Source: Flavipsychrobacter sp. (GTDB taxonomy: Bacteria; Bacteroidota; Bacteroidia; Chitinophagales; Chitinophagaceae). Taken from it: a stretch of DNA of 64,000 bases. Numbering within the stretch: position 1 is the first letter of the stretch; each line of letters starts with the position of its first letter. The stretch spans positions 1,474,001 through 1,538,000 of the forward strand of contig JAWKLD010000001.1 of assembly GCA_041392855.1 (NCBI GenBank). The letters are read 5' to 3'. The translations under genes were made by a program, and so were the position numbers. Shown piece after piece: positions 26,263-34,861 of the stretch. Under the pieces are notes generated by a model, which saw nothing but the letters and a program-made list of their open reading frames with translations, ran no database searches and was not told where the DNA came from.

Positions 26263-27060
26263 CTAAAACGTCCAACCTCTCGAAAAAGGCATGATTAATA
26301 AACTAACCATAAGTTCACTTCCTGTAGATACATTTACACTAGGTAGAAAATTAGGGCCAAAAGTACCATGATAGTATCCCAACCCCTCTAATGCTGGTGC
26401 ATTATCTGCATAAACCTGCTCACCAGTAAAGTAGGTTGCCCTCACTTTAAATGCTATACCCAGAAAGAAACCATACTCTGCTTTTATATATGGCCTTAAT
26501 GAAGCTGCAGAAGGGATACCACCAAATATGCCCGGAGTATATATCTTAGGTGCCAAACCTACACCTAATGCAAACATACGACCTTTACTATTTTCCCTAT
26601 CCCAAGTTGCCTCTGAACCAATCTTGTAATCTAAACTTAGTAGAAACCCTGCACAAGTATATTCTACTTCTCCAATATCGAGATGACTTCTACCACTGTT
26701 ATCTGTATACTCTACAGAATAAGAACCTCCATCAGGTGTAAATTTCACAAGGTTAATCATTGTTCCAAAATCTATTCCCAAAGCTTGGTTGCGACCTAGT
26801 GATGCCAGACGCCCTGAGTGTCCCATATAGATACCCCAGTTATAGTTATTTTTAGCATTCTTATAATCTTCTATTTCTTTCCCGTCACGCTTGTAAGTTG
26901 TTTTTATAACTGCTCCACCGGCAATGCCTTTTGAAAAACCTATCTCAAGACCTTTATATTTAGTCAACATTGCATCCCAATCACCATATTGAGCTACTGT
27001 AGTTGTGCAAATAAAAAAAGAGAAAACAAATAGGGTTGCCTTTAGGTACTTTATCATCAT
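26263..27060 (-). CDS. Secreted outer-membrane-type protein, paralogue of the 19.3 kb gene
   Basis: The ATG at 27060 (MMIKYLKATLFVFSFFICTTTVAQ, a signal peptide) gives 265 residues; the longer frame upstream adds an unlikely N-terminal segment. The mature protein starts QYGDWDAMLTKYKGLEIGFSKGI and shows barrel-like strands (LGIDFGTMINLVKF, AGFLLSLDYKIGSEATWD, MFALGVGLAPKIY, LRPYIKAEYGFFLGIAFKVRATYF). It ends in MVSLLIMPFSRGWTF. The layout, the size and the LLIMPFSRGW motif match the protein at 19279-20064 (FIIMPFSWAW). No named family recognised; an outer-membrane location is inferred. Confidence 0.7.
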   Translation of the reverse strand: MMIKYLKATLFVFSFFICTTTVAQYGDWDAMLTKYKGLEIGFSKGIAGGAVIKTTYKRDGKEIEDYKNAKNNYNWGIYMGHSGRLASLGRNQALGIDFGTMINLVKFTPDGGSYSVEYTDNSGRSHLDIGEVEYTCAGFLLSLDYKIGSEATWDRENSKGRMFALGVGLAPKIYTPGIFGGIPSAASLRPYIKAEYGFFLGIAFKVRATYFTGEQVYADNAPALEGLGYYHGTFGPNFLPSVNVSTGSELMVSLLIMPFSRGWTF

Positions 27061-27133
27061 ATTAGAGTTAAGGTTGCGCAAATAAAGTATTTTTTTCTTT
27101 ACTTTAAAAGCCCATCCATTGTATGATACTTTT

Positions 27134-27367
27134 ATGAGCTGGAAAGAAGAAAATGACACATTAAACAGAACATTTACCTTCAAAGATTTTTCTGAAGCAT
27201 TTGCCTTTATGACACGTGTTGCTATACTTGCTGAAAAGCACGATCACCACCCTAACTGGAGTAATGTTTGGAATACTGTTGAGATATCCCTGACAACACA
27301 TGATGCAGGCAATGTCGTTACAGAAAAAGACAGAGCTTTAGCAAAAGACATTGACCAGTTACTATAA
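27134..27367 (+). CDS. Pterin-4a-carbinolamine dehydratase (PCD/DCoH-like)
   Basis: From ATG 27134 the product is 77 residues (MSWKEENDTLNRTFTFKDFSEAFAFM...). The PCD active-site signature is clear: AEKHDHHPNWSNVWNTVEISLTTHD, then VTEKDRALAKDID. The enzyme removes water from 4a-hydroxytetrahydrobiopterin, recycling the pterin cofactor of aromatic amino acid hydroxylases. In bacteria without such a hydroxylase its role may be in other pterin metabolism. No hydroxylase gene is in this window. The 73-base divergent gap to the barrel-like gene contains no clean consensus promoter. Its stop is 2 bases from the converging M14 peptidase gene. Confidence 0.9.
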   Translation: MSWKEENDTLNRTFTFKDFSEAFAFMTRVAILAEKHDHHPNWSNVWNTVEISLTTHDAGNVVTEKDRALAKDIDQLL

Positions 27368-27369
27368 AA

Positions 27370-29100
27370 CTACTCTACCCTAAACACGGGGTACTGTTTG
27401 TGGGTTTCCTCATAGTAAGGAGAGTTCTTATAAATAAAATCTAGCTGGGCAGCACCATTGTTTGCAAATGTAGAGTCTGCCTCCAACATAGCATTATACT
27501 TGTCTCTTAACACTTCATTATCCTTAACAAGTTGATAGGCTACATCTTCAAACACATAAGAGCTATAATGTTCTTTTTGTTGCAATACGGCATCAAAAAA
27601 GCCCCAAGCAAAAAAGGCGTCAGGTGCTTGCGGTTCCAATGTCTCCATGATGTACCTTTTTGCATACTGATTTGTTTTTATCACATAATCACCCCTCAAT
27701 ACTTTAACTGTTCTTGTCACTTTCTTAACCGTAACATTGCTGTGTAGATAATGCCCCTCGTATGGTGAAGATGTTGTGTTATAATCTTTAATGTAATAGA
27801 CGCTCAATTCCATAACGGTATCTCTTTCTACTCTTCTCACACTTACTCCATTTAGCCTCATTTTCTCTATAATATTTTCCCAACCTTGCTTTAAGATATA
27901 AGCTTTAGGAGTGGTTACGTCTCTACTTACGTTGTAAGTATTATAATAAGGTACCTGCTTAGAATACGGCTTAGTTCTATCATAAAACAATCTTGGCTTT
28001 GACGACAAACTACTAGGTTCATATCTCCCTTCGTAGCCATCAAAATGAACCATATCATGCTGTGTGGTATCTAGAGTCCAGTCAAGAGGCAGCTGCTTGG
28101 CTTTAACGATATTATTCCTATCTCTTTTTCTAGTGGTCTGTATTTTATTGGCCTGCTCTGACGATACTTTTATGAAACTCAGCATTAAATCGTATGTAGC
28201 CGCTACCCTATCTTTAAAAGGTTTAAGCATATGCGTTTCGGTAACGAAGGAGTAGGTTTGAAATAACGCTCCAAAGCCACTGGCAAAACGTGGTGTTTCT
28301 ATAAAAGCAGGCCAGCCATTATCCGGGGTCTTGCCCCAAACATTTACATAAGGAACAATATCATGCCCTCTCGAGTTCATATCTTCAAATATCAAGGACT
28401 CGAAACTGTCATGTAGAAATGCTCCCATTTCACCTCCTAGTTTGCTATGCTGTGTTGACAATAAACTAAGTGTATGCTGATAGTCGGCACCATTACTAAC
28501 ATGGTTATCAATAAAGACATCAGGATCTAACATGTGAAACAGCTTAATTAAAGTCTGTGTCTCCTTTGCATCCATCTTGATAAAATCTCTATTCAGATCG
28601 AGGTTTTTGGCATTACCTCTAAAGCCATATGCTGCCGGTCCATTCTGATTAGCTCTACTGAAACTATTTCTATTAAGTGCACCACCAATATTGAATACAG
28701 GTATTACAGCCAAGACAATATTCTTCGGCACTTTTACCTTTCCCATTGCTGCATCTCTAAGCAACATCATGCTTGCATCAATGCCGTCTGGTTCACCGGG
28801 ATGTATACCGTTGTTTATAAGAATAATGATCCGTTCTTCTTTTTTCCAATCCTTAATATTCAGATTACCATCTTGGGTGTAGAATATTACATGCAAAGGG
28901 TAATAAGTATCGGTATTACCAATAGGATTTATTGATACATTTTTATACTTACCTGCCAGCTTTTTATAGTAATCAATTGCTTGCTTATAAGTTGCAGAAC
29001 TATCTCCACCGCTTCTTTCAAAAACGGTAATAAGATCTTGTGCATAATTGCTAACAGAGCAAACTAAAAGCAGTAACAATAATAAAACCTTCTTCAACAT
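27370..29100 (-). CDS. Secreted M14 zinc carboxypeptidase-like peptidase
   Basis: The ATG at 29100 gives a good signal peptide (MLKKVLLLLLLLVCSVSNYAQ) and 576 residues. The M14 zinc ligands appear as HPGE in INNGIHPGEPDGID and His in DNHVSNGADYQHT. NRDFIKMDAKETQ and the late Glu in VTETHMLKPF complete the domain (about residues 20-320). The remaining ~250 residues form a second domain of unknown role (YEGRYEPSSLSSK ... YSSYVFEDVAYQLV). This fits the M14 peptidases of Bacteroidota that trim C-terminal residues or peptidoglycan peptides; the substrate is not known. A terminator for the upstream small lipoprotein gene precedes it. Confidence 0.88.
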   Translation of the reverse strand: MLKKVLLLLLLLVCSVSNYAQDLITVFERSGGDSSATYKQAIDYYKKLAGKYKNVSINPIGNTDTYYPLHVIFYTQDGNLNIKDWKKEERIIILINNGIHPGEPDGIDASMMLLRDAAMGKVKVPKNIVLAVIPVFNIGGALNRNSFSRANQNGPAAYGFRGNAKNLDLNRDFIKMDAKETQTLIKLFHMLDPDVFIDNHVSNGADYQHTLSLLSTQHSKLGGEMGAFLHDSFESLIFEDMNSRGHDIVPYVNVWGKTPDNGWPAFIETPRFASGFGALFQTYSFVTETHMLKPFKDRVAATYDLMLSFIKVSSEQANKIQTTRKRDRNNIVKAKQLPLDWTLDTTQHDMVHFDGYEGRYEPSSLSSKPRLFYDRTKPYSKQVPYYNTYNVSRDVTTPKAYILKQGWENIIEKMRLNGVSVRRVERDTVMELSVYYIKDYNTTSSPYEGHYLHSNVTVKKVTRTVKVLRGDYVIKTNQYAKRYIMETLEPQAPDAFFAWGFFDAVLQQKEHYSSYVFEDVAYQLVKDNEVLRDKYNAMLEADSTFANNGAAQLDFIYKNSPYYEETHKQYPVFRVE

Positions 29101-29142
29101 ATGTGTTATCATTCTGGTAGTTTGAATCAAGTTTAAACAAAA

Positions 29143-29170
29143 AATCTACCTGCAAAATAACAGGTAGATT
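29143..29170 (-). terminator. Rho-independent terminator (minus strand)
   Basis: On the minus strand AATCTACCTG, loop TTATTTTG, CAGGTAGATT is followed by TTTTG. It lies downstream of the small lipoprotein gene (stop 29262) and upstream of the M14 gene. Confidence 0.82.
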
Positions 29171-29261
29171 CATCAGACAGTAGTCTGCTAAATGTTTTTA
29201 TATAAAAATTTAAACAACGCGTTTGCTGTTTAATATTATAATACGAATCATGCTATACGGC

Positions 29262-29435
29262 TTACCCGAAAACTGATATAGTATGCTGGTTATCAACAGG
29301 CTTCTCTACTTGCGTAAATTTAGAAGGTGGAGTTGGACGACCTTGAGGACGTGGTAGACCACGCTTTGGTGTGCAAGAATCAACTACTAATGCTAGGGCG
29401 AATAAAACGCCTGAAATAAGTACAATCTTTCTCAT
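29262..29435 (-). CDS. Small lipoprotein-like protein of unknown function
   Basis: From ATG 29435 the product is 57 residues: MRKIVLISGVLFALALVVDSC with a lipobox-like VVDSC, then a Pro/Arg/Gly-rich tail (RGLPRPQGRPTPPSKFTQVEK). No domain recognised. A proper terminator after it supports a real transcript. The longer frame from 29510 adds a non-conserved-looking N-terminus. The protein may be a small envelope lipoprotein; nothing more can be said. Confidence 0.55.
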   Translation of the reverse strand: MRKIVLISGVLFALALVVDSCTPKRGLPRPQGRPTPPSKFTQVEKPVDNQHTISVFG

Positions 29436-29738
29436 GACTTGTGAATTTACTACGCAACTACGAAAAAAGCAATGGATAAACACTAAAAACTTATTGTAAA
29501 CTAAAATCACATATTATTATCAAAAATGGGCTCAAATATTAATCTATAATTAAATCAATGCCCTAAAACCTTTAATCATATTAATATGCATTCCTATTAA
29601 CACAACTTTATGACAATCAATCACCTAACTTTTCTGAACTTTATATTGTCTTATACAATAAGAGCTTGAATTAAGAGTTCTAATAAAAGATAAAAATTGG
29701 TGCTTCATTTACTTAGTATTTAAACTAATGTAAAAAAT
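29436..29738. other. Intergenic region, no gene seen
   Basis: A very AT-rich gap of about 300 bases between two minus-strand genes. I see neither a credible open frame nor a tRNA or repeat. It should hold the promoter of the small lipoprotein gene, but no TAnnTTTG match is clear. Confidence 0.5.
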
Positions 29739-29758
29739 GGCCCGGCTTCTGCCGGGCC
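29739..29758 (-). terminator. Rho-independent terminator (minus strand)
   Basis: GGCCCGGC, loop (plus strand) TTCT, GCCGGGCC: an 8-bp all-GC stem with ATTTTTT following on the minus strand. It ends transcription coming from the VOC gene (stop 29786). Confidence 0.88.
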
Positions 29759-29785
29759 TGTTATATTTTAAGACCGATTGAACCT

Positions 29786-30169
29786 CTATTTCCCCCAGAG
29801 CATAATGTGAGCACCTGCGGGGTCTTGTATTAAACAGTAATAACCACCTTTACCATCACTTCTTTTCTCCCCTAGCACTTTTCCTCCCTCTTCAATGACA
29901 GCTTCCATACTTTGATCTATGCTTTCCACACCTACATACATCATCCACTGTGGAGGTATTGACGCATTAACCCCTTTGGCATGACAAACACCGGCAACTG
30001 TATCTCCGGTTTTAGGGTCGTTCATACAATAGTCTTCATATCCTCCCATATCAAAGCTCTGGACATCCCAGCCTACAACTTTATGGTAAAACTGACTTAC
30101 AGAAGTTGCATCATCAATGGTCAAGTCCATCCATGCTACCTGGCCTACTTTTATATTGTTATCACTCAT
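29786..30169 (-). CDS. VOC-superfamily (glyoxalase/bleomycin resistance-like) protein
   Basis: The 127-residue protein has two beta-alpha-beta-beta-beta halves typical of the vicinal oxygen chelate fold: GQVAWMDLTIDDATSVSQFYHKVVGWDVQSFDMG and WMMYVGVESIDQSMEAVIEEGGKVLGEKRS, ending in CLIQDPAGAHIMLW. This resembles the CFP30-like VOC group. Its substrate is unknown. It follows the DUF4199 and LuxR genes on the same strand (29-base gap to DUF4199), so they may share a transcript. Confidence 0.85.
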   Translation of the reverse strand: MSDNNIKVGQVAWMDLTIDDATSVSQFYHKVVGWDVQSFDMGGYEDYCMNDPKTGDTVAGVCHAKGVNASIPPQWMMYVGVESIDQSMEAVIEEGGKVLGEKRSDGKGGYYCLIQDPAGAHIMLWGK

Positions 30170-30198
30170 TATTTTGCATTTTAATTGGTTGTAAAGAT

Positions 30199-30732
30199 TT
30201 ATACAGCAGTAGTTGTAGGCAATACACTCTTCTTTCTAAGTATAGCTGCACATATTAATGAAATAATGAGCCCCACAGGAAACATTTCACCAAATGCTGT
30301 AAACAGATACCTAAGAATAAAAGTATTATACCAATCACCTATCTGATACTGAGCAAGCTCCTCTGCTGTAGCTCCGGCTTCTTTCATAGCTGTTACTTGC
30401 CCCTCATACATTTTGTTCGTCAAATCTACAGCTGACATACCTGACGAGCTAATAAAGATTTCCCAACCTATTGCATATATACAACTGGCTATCGCTGATA
30501 TGATAAGGCCTATCAATAAAGCCTTACCAAAAGTTATAGCTCCTCCTTGCTCTTTATCCCTATAGCTTTTTATAGCTGGAAATATTACAGACAATGCCAA
30601 TACCATAGAAGCGTAGCCTAGAAGCAAACTAGCTTCCATTTTACCCGCTTCTACTAAATACATACTAATAAGCATTACAGTAGCAACTATAGCACCAGCT
30701 ACTATTCCGAACGTTAATACAATTTTTCTCAT
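30199..30732 (-). CDS. DUF4199 membrane protein
   Basis: This 177-residue protein has four hydrophobic helices (about residues 3-25, 37-56, 70-90 and 140-167). It shows the DUF4199 pattern: SYRDKEQGGAITFGKALLIGLIISAIASCIYAIGWEI, then a helical loop with YEGQVTAMKEAGATAEELAQY. The function is unknown. It is encoded 113 bases downstream of a membrane-bound LuxR regulator and just upstream of the VOC gene. The shared order suggests the regulator controls or works with it; this is inference. Confidence 0.85.
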   Translation of the reverse strand: MRKIVLTFGIVAGAIVATVMLISMYLVEAGKMEASLLLGYASMVLALSVIFPAIKSYRDKEQGGAITFGKALLIGLIISAIASCIYAIGWEIFISSSGMSAVDLTNKMYEGQVTAMKEAGATAEELAQYQIGDWYNTFILRYLFTAFGEMFPVGLIISLICAAILRKKSVLPTTTAV

Positions 30733-30845
30733 ATCAATATTTTTTTGTGATGATACAAATGAACGACACTACGCCATTTTTCCATTCATACTTTAGTATG
30801 AATTACCCTATTCATAGGCATTTTCATCCTAAAGTAGTAGTGAGT

Positions 30846-31295
30846 TTATGGGATTATATGCAGCTCTTTTGCCTTTTGTACTGCTTGTGTTCTTCTTTTT
30901 ACATCCAACTTCACATACAAATTAGCCGCATGTGTTTTCACTGTATTTAAAGATATAAAAAGCTTATCAGCTATTTCTTGATTGGATAAACCCTGAGACA
31001 TCTGTTCCAATACATCATACTCTCTAGAGCTGATGCCTAGTTTTTCGATAAGGGCATCATTCTGTACATATTCTTGAGCAGGAACGGTAACCACTACCTC
31101 CTTAATAACCGTATCTGTTTTTCTTCTTATTATTTTGGTAGCTACCCATATACCTACAGCAGTAAACAAAACAGCAATTATACCTATATATACTTCCATA
31201 CGCATATCATGTATGAGGTATTTATATTCGACCGCTTTTAGTAGAAAGGTCAACGCTGCTAGTGCCAAGCCATATATTACTATAGTTTTCCGCAT
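30846..31295 (-). CDS. Membrane-anchored LuxR-type transcriptional regulator
   Basis: The 149-residue protein has two N-terminal hydrophobic helices (about residues 3-20 and 35-55) and a C-terminal LuxR/GerE helix-turn-helix (about residues 85-149): LGISSREYDVLEQMSQGLSNQEIADKLFISLNTVKTHAANLYVKLDVKRRTQAV. There is no receiver domain, so it is not a standard response regulator. It should bind DNA while anchored in the inner membrane, or after release. The next genes downstream are DUF4199 and VOC. A TATTTTTG element sits just in front of the ATG. Confidence 0.88.
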   Translation of the reverse strand: MRKTIVIYGLALAALTFLLKAVEYKYLIHDMRMEVYIGIIAVLFTAVGIWVATKIIRRKTDTVIKEVVVTVPAQEYVQNDALIEKLGISSREYDVLEQMSQGLSNQEIADKLFISLNTVKTHAANLYVKLDVKRRTQAVQKAKELHIIP

Positions 31296-31303
31296 GCGTA
31301 GGG

Positions 31304-31311
31304 CAAAAATA
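31304..31311 (-). promoter_or_regulatory. -7 element for the LuxR gene
   Basis: Minus-strand TATTTTTG ends 8 bases before the ATG at 31295. No -33 TTG is found. If used, the mRNA would have almost no leader. Confidence 0.4.
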
Positions 31312-31334
31312 GAAGATATTTTGAAAATTCTTGG

Positions 31335-31970
31335 CTAATAAGGCGATGGCTTGCGTTCCTCAAAACGCTTCTTTTCTTCATTCCATATAAAGATATAGGG
31401 ATGACAATAAGCACAGGCAACGTTATAAAAACCAGTTTTTGATCCATATAAGGAGCTTTCTTCATCTTCTCTCAAAGGAGGATTCGTTATTAACATTCGA
31501 CTATCCTTAAAGTGCTCATAACCCAGAGAAGCGCTTGGTGCATTATATATTTTACCTGTTTTTACGTCTATAAGCACAGCTGCTTGGCAAGGTGAGCCAC
31601 AGCCCCAATACACAAAGCGATAATGTCCAGCAAAATTAACAGGCTCTTTATAGCCATTTCTTATTTTGGTCCTATAACTCCAGAAATTACTATCTTCTCT
31701 TTTCAGTTGGAGTAGAGGCCTTTTACCTTTATATATCTCTCCCACTTTAAAGTCTGAGAAATTGATATATGGTTCAAACTTTACCTCAGCTTGCTTAATG
31801 CTTTCATAGTCCACTGTGTCATGCCCCCAAACCATAAAACTCTCCCCTTCCAGCAAAACAATCGTTTCTGGCTCTTTTATCTCAATGGCTGTGTCTATAC
31901 TACCTACCTCTTCATTGGTATTAGATACACAAGACGACAAAAAGAGACAGCCTATTATCAGATTTTTCAT
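31335..31970 (-). CDS. Lipoprotein of unknown function (FAGHY/WGCGSPCQ motif)
   Basis: The 211-residue protein has a short lipoprotein signal peptide (MKNLIIGCLFLSSC, lipobox LSSC). A central motif VNFAGHYRFVYWGCGSPCQAAVLIDVKTGKIY recurs in uncharacterised secreted proteins of several phyla, with two Cys close together (CGSPC). A further CAYCHPYIFIWNEE near the end also has paired cysteines. The cysteines may form disulfides; this is inference. It is divergent to the uvrA paralogue, 82 bases away. Confidence 0.7.
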   Translation of the reverse strand: MKNLIIGCLFLSSCVSNTNEEVGSIDTAIEIKEPETIVLLEGESFMVWGHDTVDYESIKQAEVKFEPYINFSDFKVGEIYKGKRPLLQLKREDSNFWSYRTKIRNGYKEPVNFAGHYRFVYWGCGSPCQAAVLIDVKTGKIYNAPSASLGYEHFKDSRMLITNPPLREDEESSLYGSKTGFYNVACAYCHPYIFIWNEEKKRFEERKPSPY

Positions 31971-32052
31971 AGTAGTTATATGTATTTACAATATAGCTAT
32001 TGCTCCTCAACTATTGACTGGTAAAAATGTTATTTTTACGTCCTTCGATATC

Positions 32053-34857
32053 ATGGCTACAAAGAAAACAGTTACGACAAAAAAGGCTAAAGAAACACAA
32101 ATTGACGATGCTATATTCATAAAAGGAGCGCGCATGCACAACCTGAAGAATATTGATGTGAGCATACCCCGAAATCAACTGATAGTAGTAACCGGTGTAT
32201 CAGGTTCGGGTAAAAGTAGCCTTACTATGGACACCTTATTTGCCGAAGGCCAAAGAAGGTATGCGGAAAGCCTTAGCGCCTATGCTCGTCAGTTCCTCAT
32301 GCGTATGGATAAGCCTGATGTTGATTATATAAGAGGCATTTGCCCTGCCATAGCTATCGAACAAAAAGTAACCACCCGCACACCTCGTAGTACTGTGGGT
32401 AGTATGACGGAGATCTACGACTACCTAAGGTTACTATTTGCAAGAGTGGGGAAAACCTACTCTCCCATTAGTGGAAAGGAAGTAAAAAAGGATGACATAA
32501 GTGATGTAGTAGATCATATACAAAAGCTGGAACATGGAGCTAAAGTGCAGATTATTGTTCCTTTCACTACAAAATATGATAGGAGTCGTGAAGAAGAACT
32601 AAACATCTTAATGCAAAAAGGGTTTAGCCGTGTTTATGCGCCTAAAGTAGGCAAACCGACCAGAATAGAAGATATCCTGAATGGTGAAGAAGAGTTGCCA
32701 CAAAAAGATGTCTACGTCTTAATAGACCGTATCGTGACCAAAGAGTTTGAAGAAGATGATCTTCACCGCTTGGCAGATAGTATACAAACGGCATTCTATG
32801 AAAGTGAGGGCGAATGTTATTTAGAAGTTGATGGTAGCAAACCAATAATATTCAACAACAGATTTGAAGCAGATGGAATGACCTTTGAAGAGCCAAGCCC
32901 TAATCTGTTTTCATTCAACAATCCTTATGGTGCTTGCCCCAAATGTGAGGGCTTTGGCATGGTGCTAGGCGTTGATGACAATCTGGTAATACCCAACAAA
33001 CAATTAAGCATTTATGAAGGCGCTGTAGCCTGTTGGCGTGGAGAAAAAATGAGTGAGTGGCAACAAAGCTTCATGCGTACTGCCACAAAAGAAGGGTTCC
33101 CTATTCATAAACCAATTGTAGATCTTTCTGAAGAGGAATATAAATTATTATGGGAAGGTAGTGATACGGTGAGCGGCATTGACGATTTCTTTAGAATGGT
33201 GGAGCAGAACTTATACAAGGTGCAGTATAGAGTAATGCAAGCCAGATATAGAGGTCGTACCACATGCCCTACCTGTAAAGGCAGCAGACTAAGGGGAGAT
33301 GCCCAATATGTAAATATCAACGGCACTACCATTGCTGACTTGATGTTCATGCCAACATCAGACTTATCGGTTTGGTTCGAAGAGTTGAGTCTAACACCTC
33401 ATCAAGAGCAAATAGGCAAAAGGATATTAATAGAAGTAAAGCAACGCTTGAAGACCTTATTAGATGTAGGACTTGGCTATCTGACATTAAACAGGCTTGC
33501 CAATACTTTGAGTGGTGGTGAGAGCCAACGTTTACAGCTAACAAAATTCTTGGGCAGCAATTTAACAGACTCGCTATACATTCTGGATGAGCCTAGCATT
33601 GGCTTGCACTCAAGAGACACAAAGCGACTTATAAAAGTTTTAAAACATCTACGCGATCTCGGCAATACTGTAGTAGTGGTAGAGCATGATGAAATGATGA
33701 TGGAACAGGCAGACTACATTATCGACGTTGGTCCGTTAGCCAGTCATTTAGGAGGGGAAATTGTAGCATATGGTCCATATAAGGACATCATCAAAAACAA
33801 GATGAGTCTAACAGGTCAGTACCTAAAAGGAGACTTAAAAATAGAAGCACCTAAAATAAAACGTAAACCTCATGGTCATATTACTATTGAGGGCTGCCGA
33901 CAACACAACCTTAAAAATATCGATGCCACCTTCCCGCTCAACGTACTATGTGTGGTAAGTGGTGTAAGTGGAAGTGGAAAAACAACACTAGTAAAAACAA
34001 CGCTATACCCTGCATTACAACAACACCTTGGAGAAAGCACTGACCGACCGGGCCTACACAAAACATTAAGTGGAGATTTAGACAATATCACTATGGTGGA
34101 AATGGTAGACCAAAACCCAATTGGTAAATCTTCACGTAGTAACCCCGTTACTTATATCAAAGCTTGGGATGAAGTAAGGAAACTTTTCACCAAACAAGCG
34201 CTTGCTAAAATGCGCGGTTTTAAAGAAAAGCACTTCTCTTTCAATACTGATGGGGGTAGATGTGACACCTGTAAAGGCGAAGGCGAAGTAGTAGTAGAAA
34301 TGCAATTCTTAGCAGACGTACACCTACTATGCGAAAGCTGTAAAGGCAAACGTTTTAAAGACGAGGTACTAGACGTAACCTATCGAGAGAAAAACGTCTA
34401 CGATGTATTGGAGATGAGTGTTGACGAAGCCATCGACTTCTTTAAAGACGAGAAGAAACTGGCTACAGCACTACAACCATTAAGCGATGTGGGGCTTGGA
34501 TATGTAAAGTTGGGACAAAGTAGCAATACCCTTAGTGGTGGTGAAGCACAACGTGTAAAACTGGCATCATTCCTTGGCAAAGGGAAATCAAAAGAAAAGG
34601 TGCTCTTTATTTTTGACGAACCAACTACAGGCTTACATTTTCACGACATCAAAAAACTACTTACATCTTTTGACGCGTTGATAGAACAAGGACACAGCAT
34701 TATAGTCATAGAACATAATACCGATGTTATAAAAAGTGCCGACTATATTCTTGACATAGGTCCAGAAGGCGGTGCAGGTGGCGGACAGCTATTATTCTCC
34801 GGCAAGCCTGAAGATCTAAAAAAAGTAAAGGAAAGCTATACGGGCCAATACCTATAA
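32053..34857 (+). CDS. uvrA: UvrA-family excinuclease ATPase, divergent paralogue
   Basis: From ATG 32053 the product is 934 residues (MATKKTVTTKKAKETQ...). It has two ABC modules: Walker A GVSGSGKSS and GVSGSGKTT, signatures LSGGESQRLQL and LSGGEAQRVKL, and DEPSIGLH and DEPTTGLH. The three zinc-binding Cys pairs are kept (CPKCEGFG, CPTCKGSR, CDTCKGEG...CESCKGKRF), as is a UvrB-binding region. Differences from the second copy at 44.8 kb include DQNPIGKSSRSNPVTY for DQSPIGRTPRSNPATY and a lost RYNRETL element. UvrA recognises bulky DNA damage with UvrB; a second, divergent copy may have a specialised role. The frame is open from 31816, but that overlaps the divergent lipoprotein gene. Confidence 0.93.
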   Translation: MATKKTVTTKKAKETQIDDAIFIKGARMHNLKNIDVSIPRNQLIVVTGVSGSGKSSLTMDTLFAEGQRRYAESLSAYARQFLMRMDKPDVDYIRGICPAIAIEQKVTTRTPRSTVGSMTEIYDYLRLLFARVGKTYSPISGKEVKKDDISDVVDHIQKLEHGAKVQIIVPFTTKYDRSREEELNILMQKGFSRVYAPKVGKPTRIEDILNGEEELPQKDVYVLIDRIVTKEFEEDDLHRLADSIQTAFYESEGECYLEVDGSKPIIFNNRFEADGMTFEEPSPNLFSFNNPYGACPKCEGFGMVLGVDDNLVIPNKQLSIYEGAVACWRGEKMSEWQQSFMRTATKEGFPIHKPIVDLSEEEYKLLWEGSDTVSGIDDFFRMVEQNLYKVQYRVMQARYRGRTTCPTCKGSRLRGDAQYVNINGTTIADLMFMPTSDLSVWFEELSLTPHQEQIGKRILIEVKQRLKTLLDVGLGYLTLNRLANTLSGGESQRLQLTKFLGSNLTDSLYILDEPSIGLHSRDTKRLIKVLKHLRDLGNTVVVVEHDEMMMEQADYIIDVGPLASHLGGEIVAYGPYKDIIKNKMSLTGQYLKGDLKIEAPKIKRKPHGHITIEGCRQHNLKNIDATFPLNVLCVVSGVSGSGKTTLVKTTLYPALQQHLGESTDRPGLHKTLSGDLDNITMVEMVDQNPIGKSSRSNPVTYIKAWDEVRKLFTKQALAKMRGFKEKHFSFNTDGGRCDTCKGEGEVVVEMQFLADVHLLCESCKGKRFKDEVLDVTYREKNVYDVLEMSVDEAIDFFKDEKKLATALQPLSDVGLGYVKLGQSSNTLSGGEAQRVKLASFLGKGKSKEKVLFIFDEPTTGLHFHDIKKLLTSFDALIEQGHSIIVIEHNTDVIKSADYILDIGPEGGAGGGQLLFSGKPEDLKKVKESYTGQYL

Positions 34858-34861
34858 AACT

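Noticed and set aside
31816..32052. A 79-codon N-terminal extension of the uvrA paralogue
   Set aside because: It overlaps the divergent lipoprotein gene and has no UvrA similarity; the family start fits ATG 32053.
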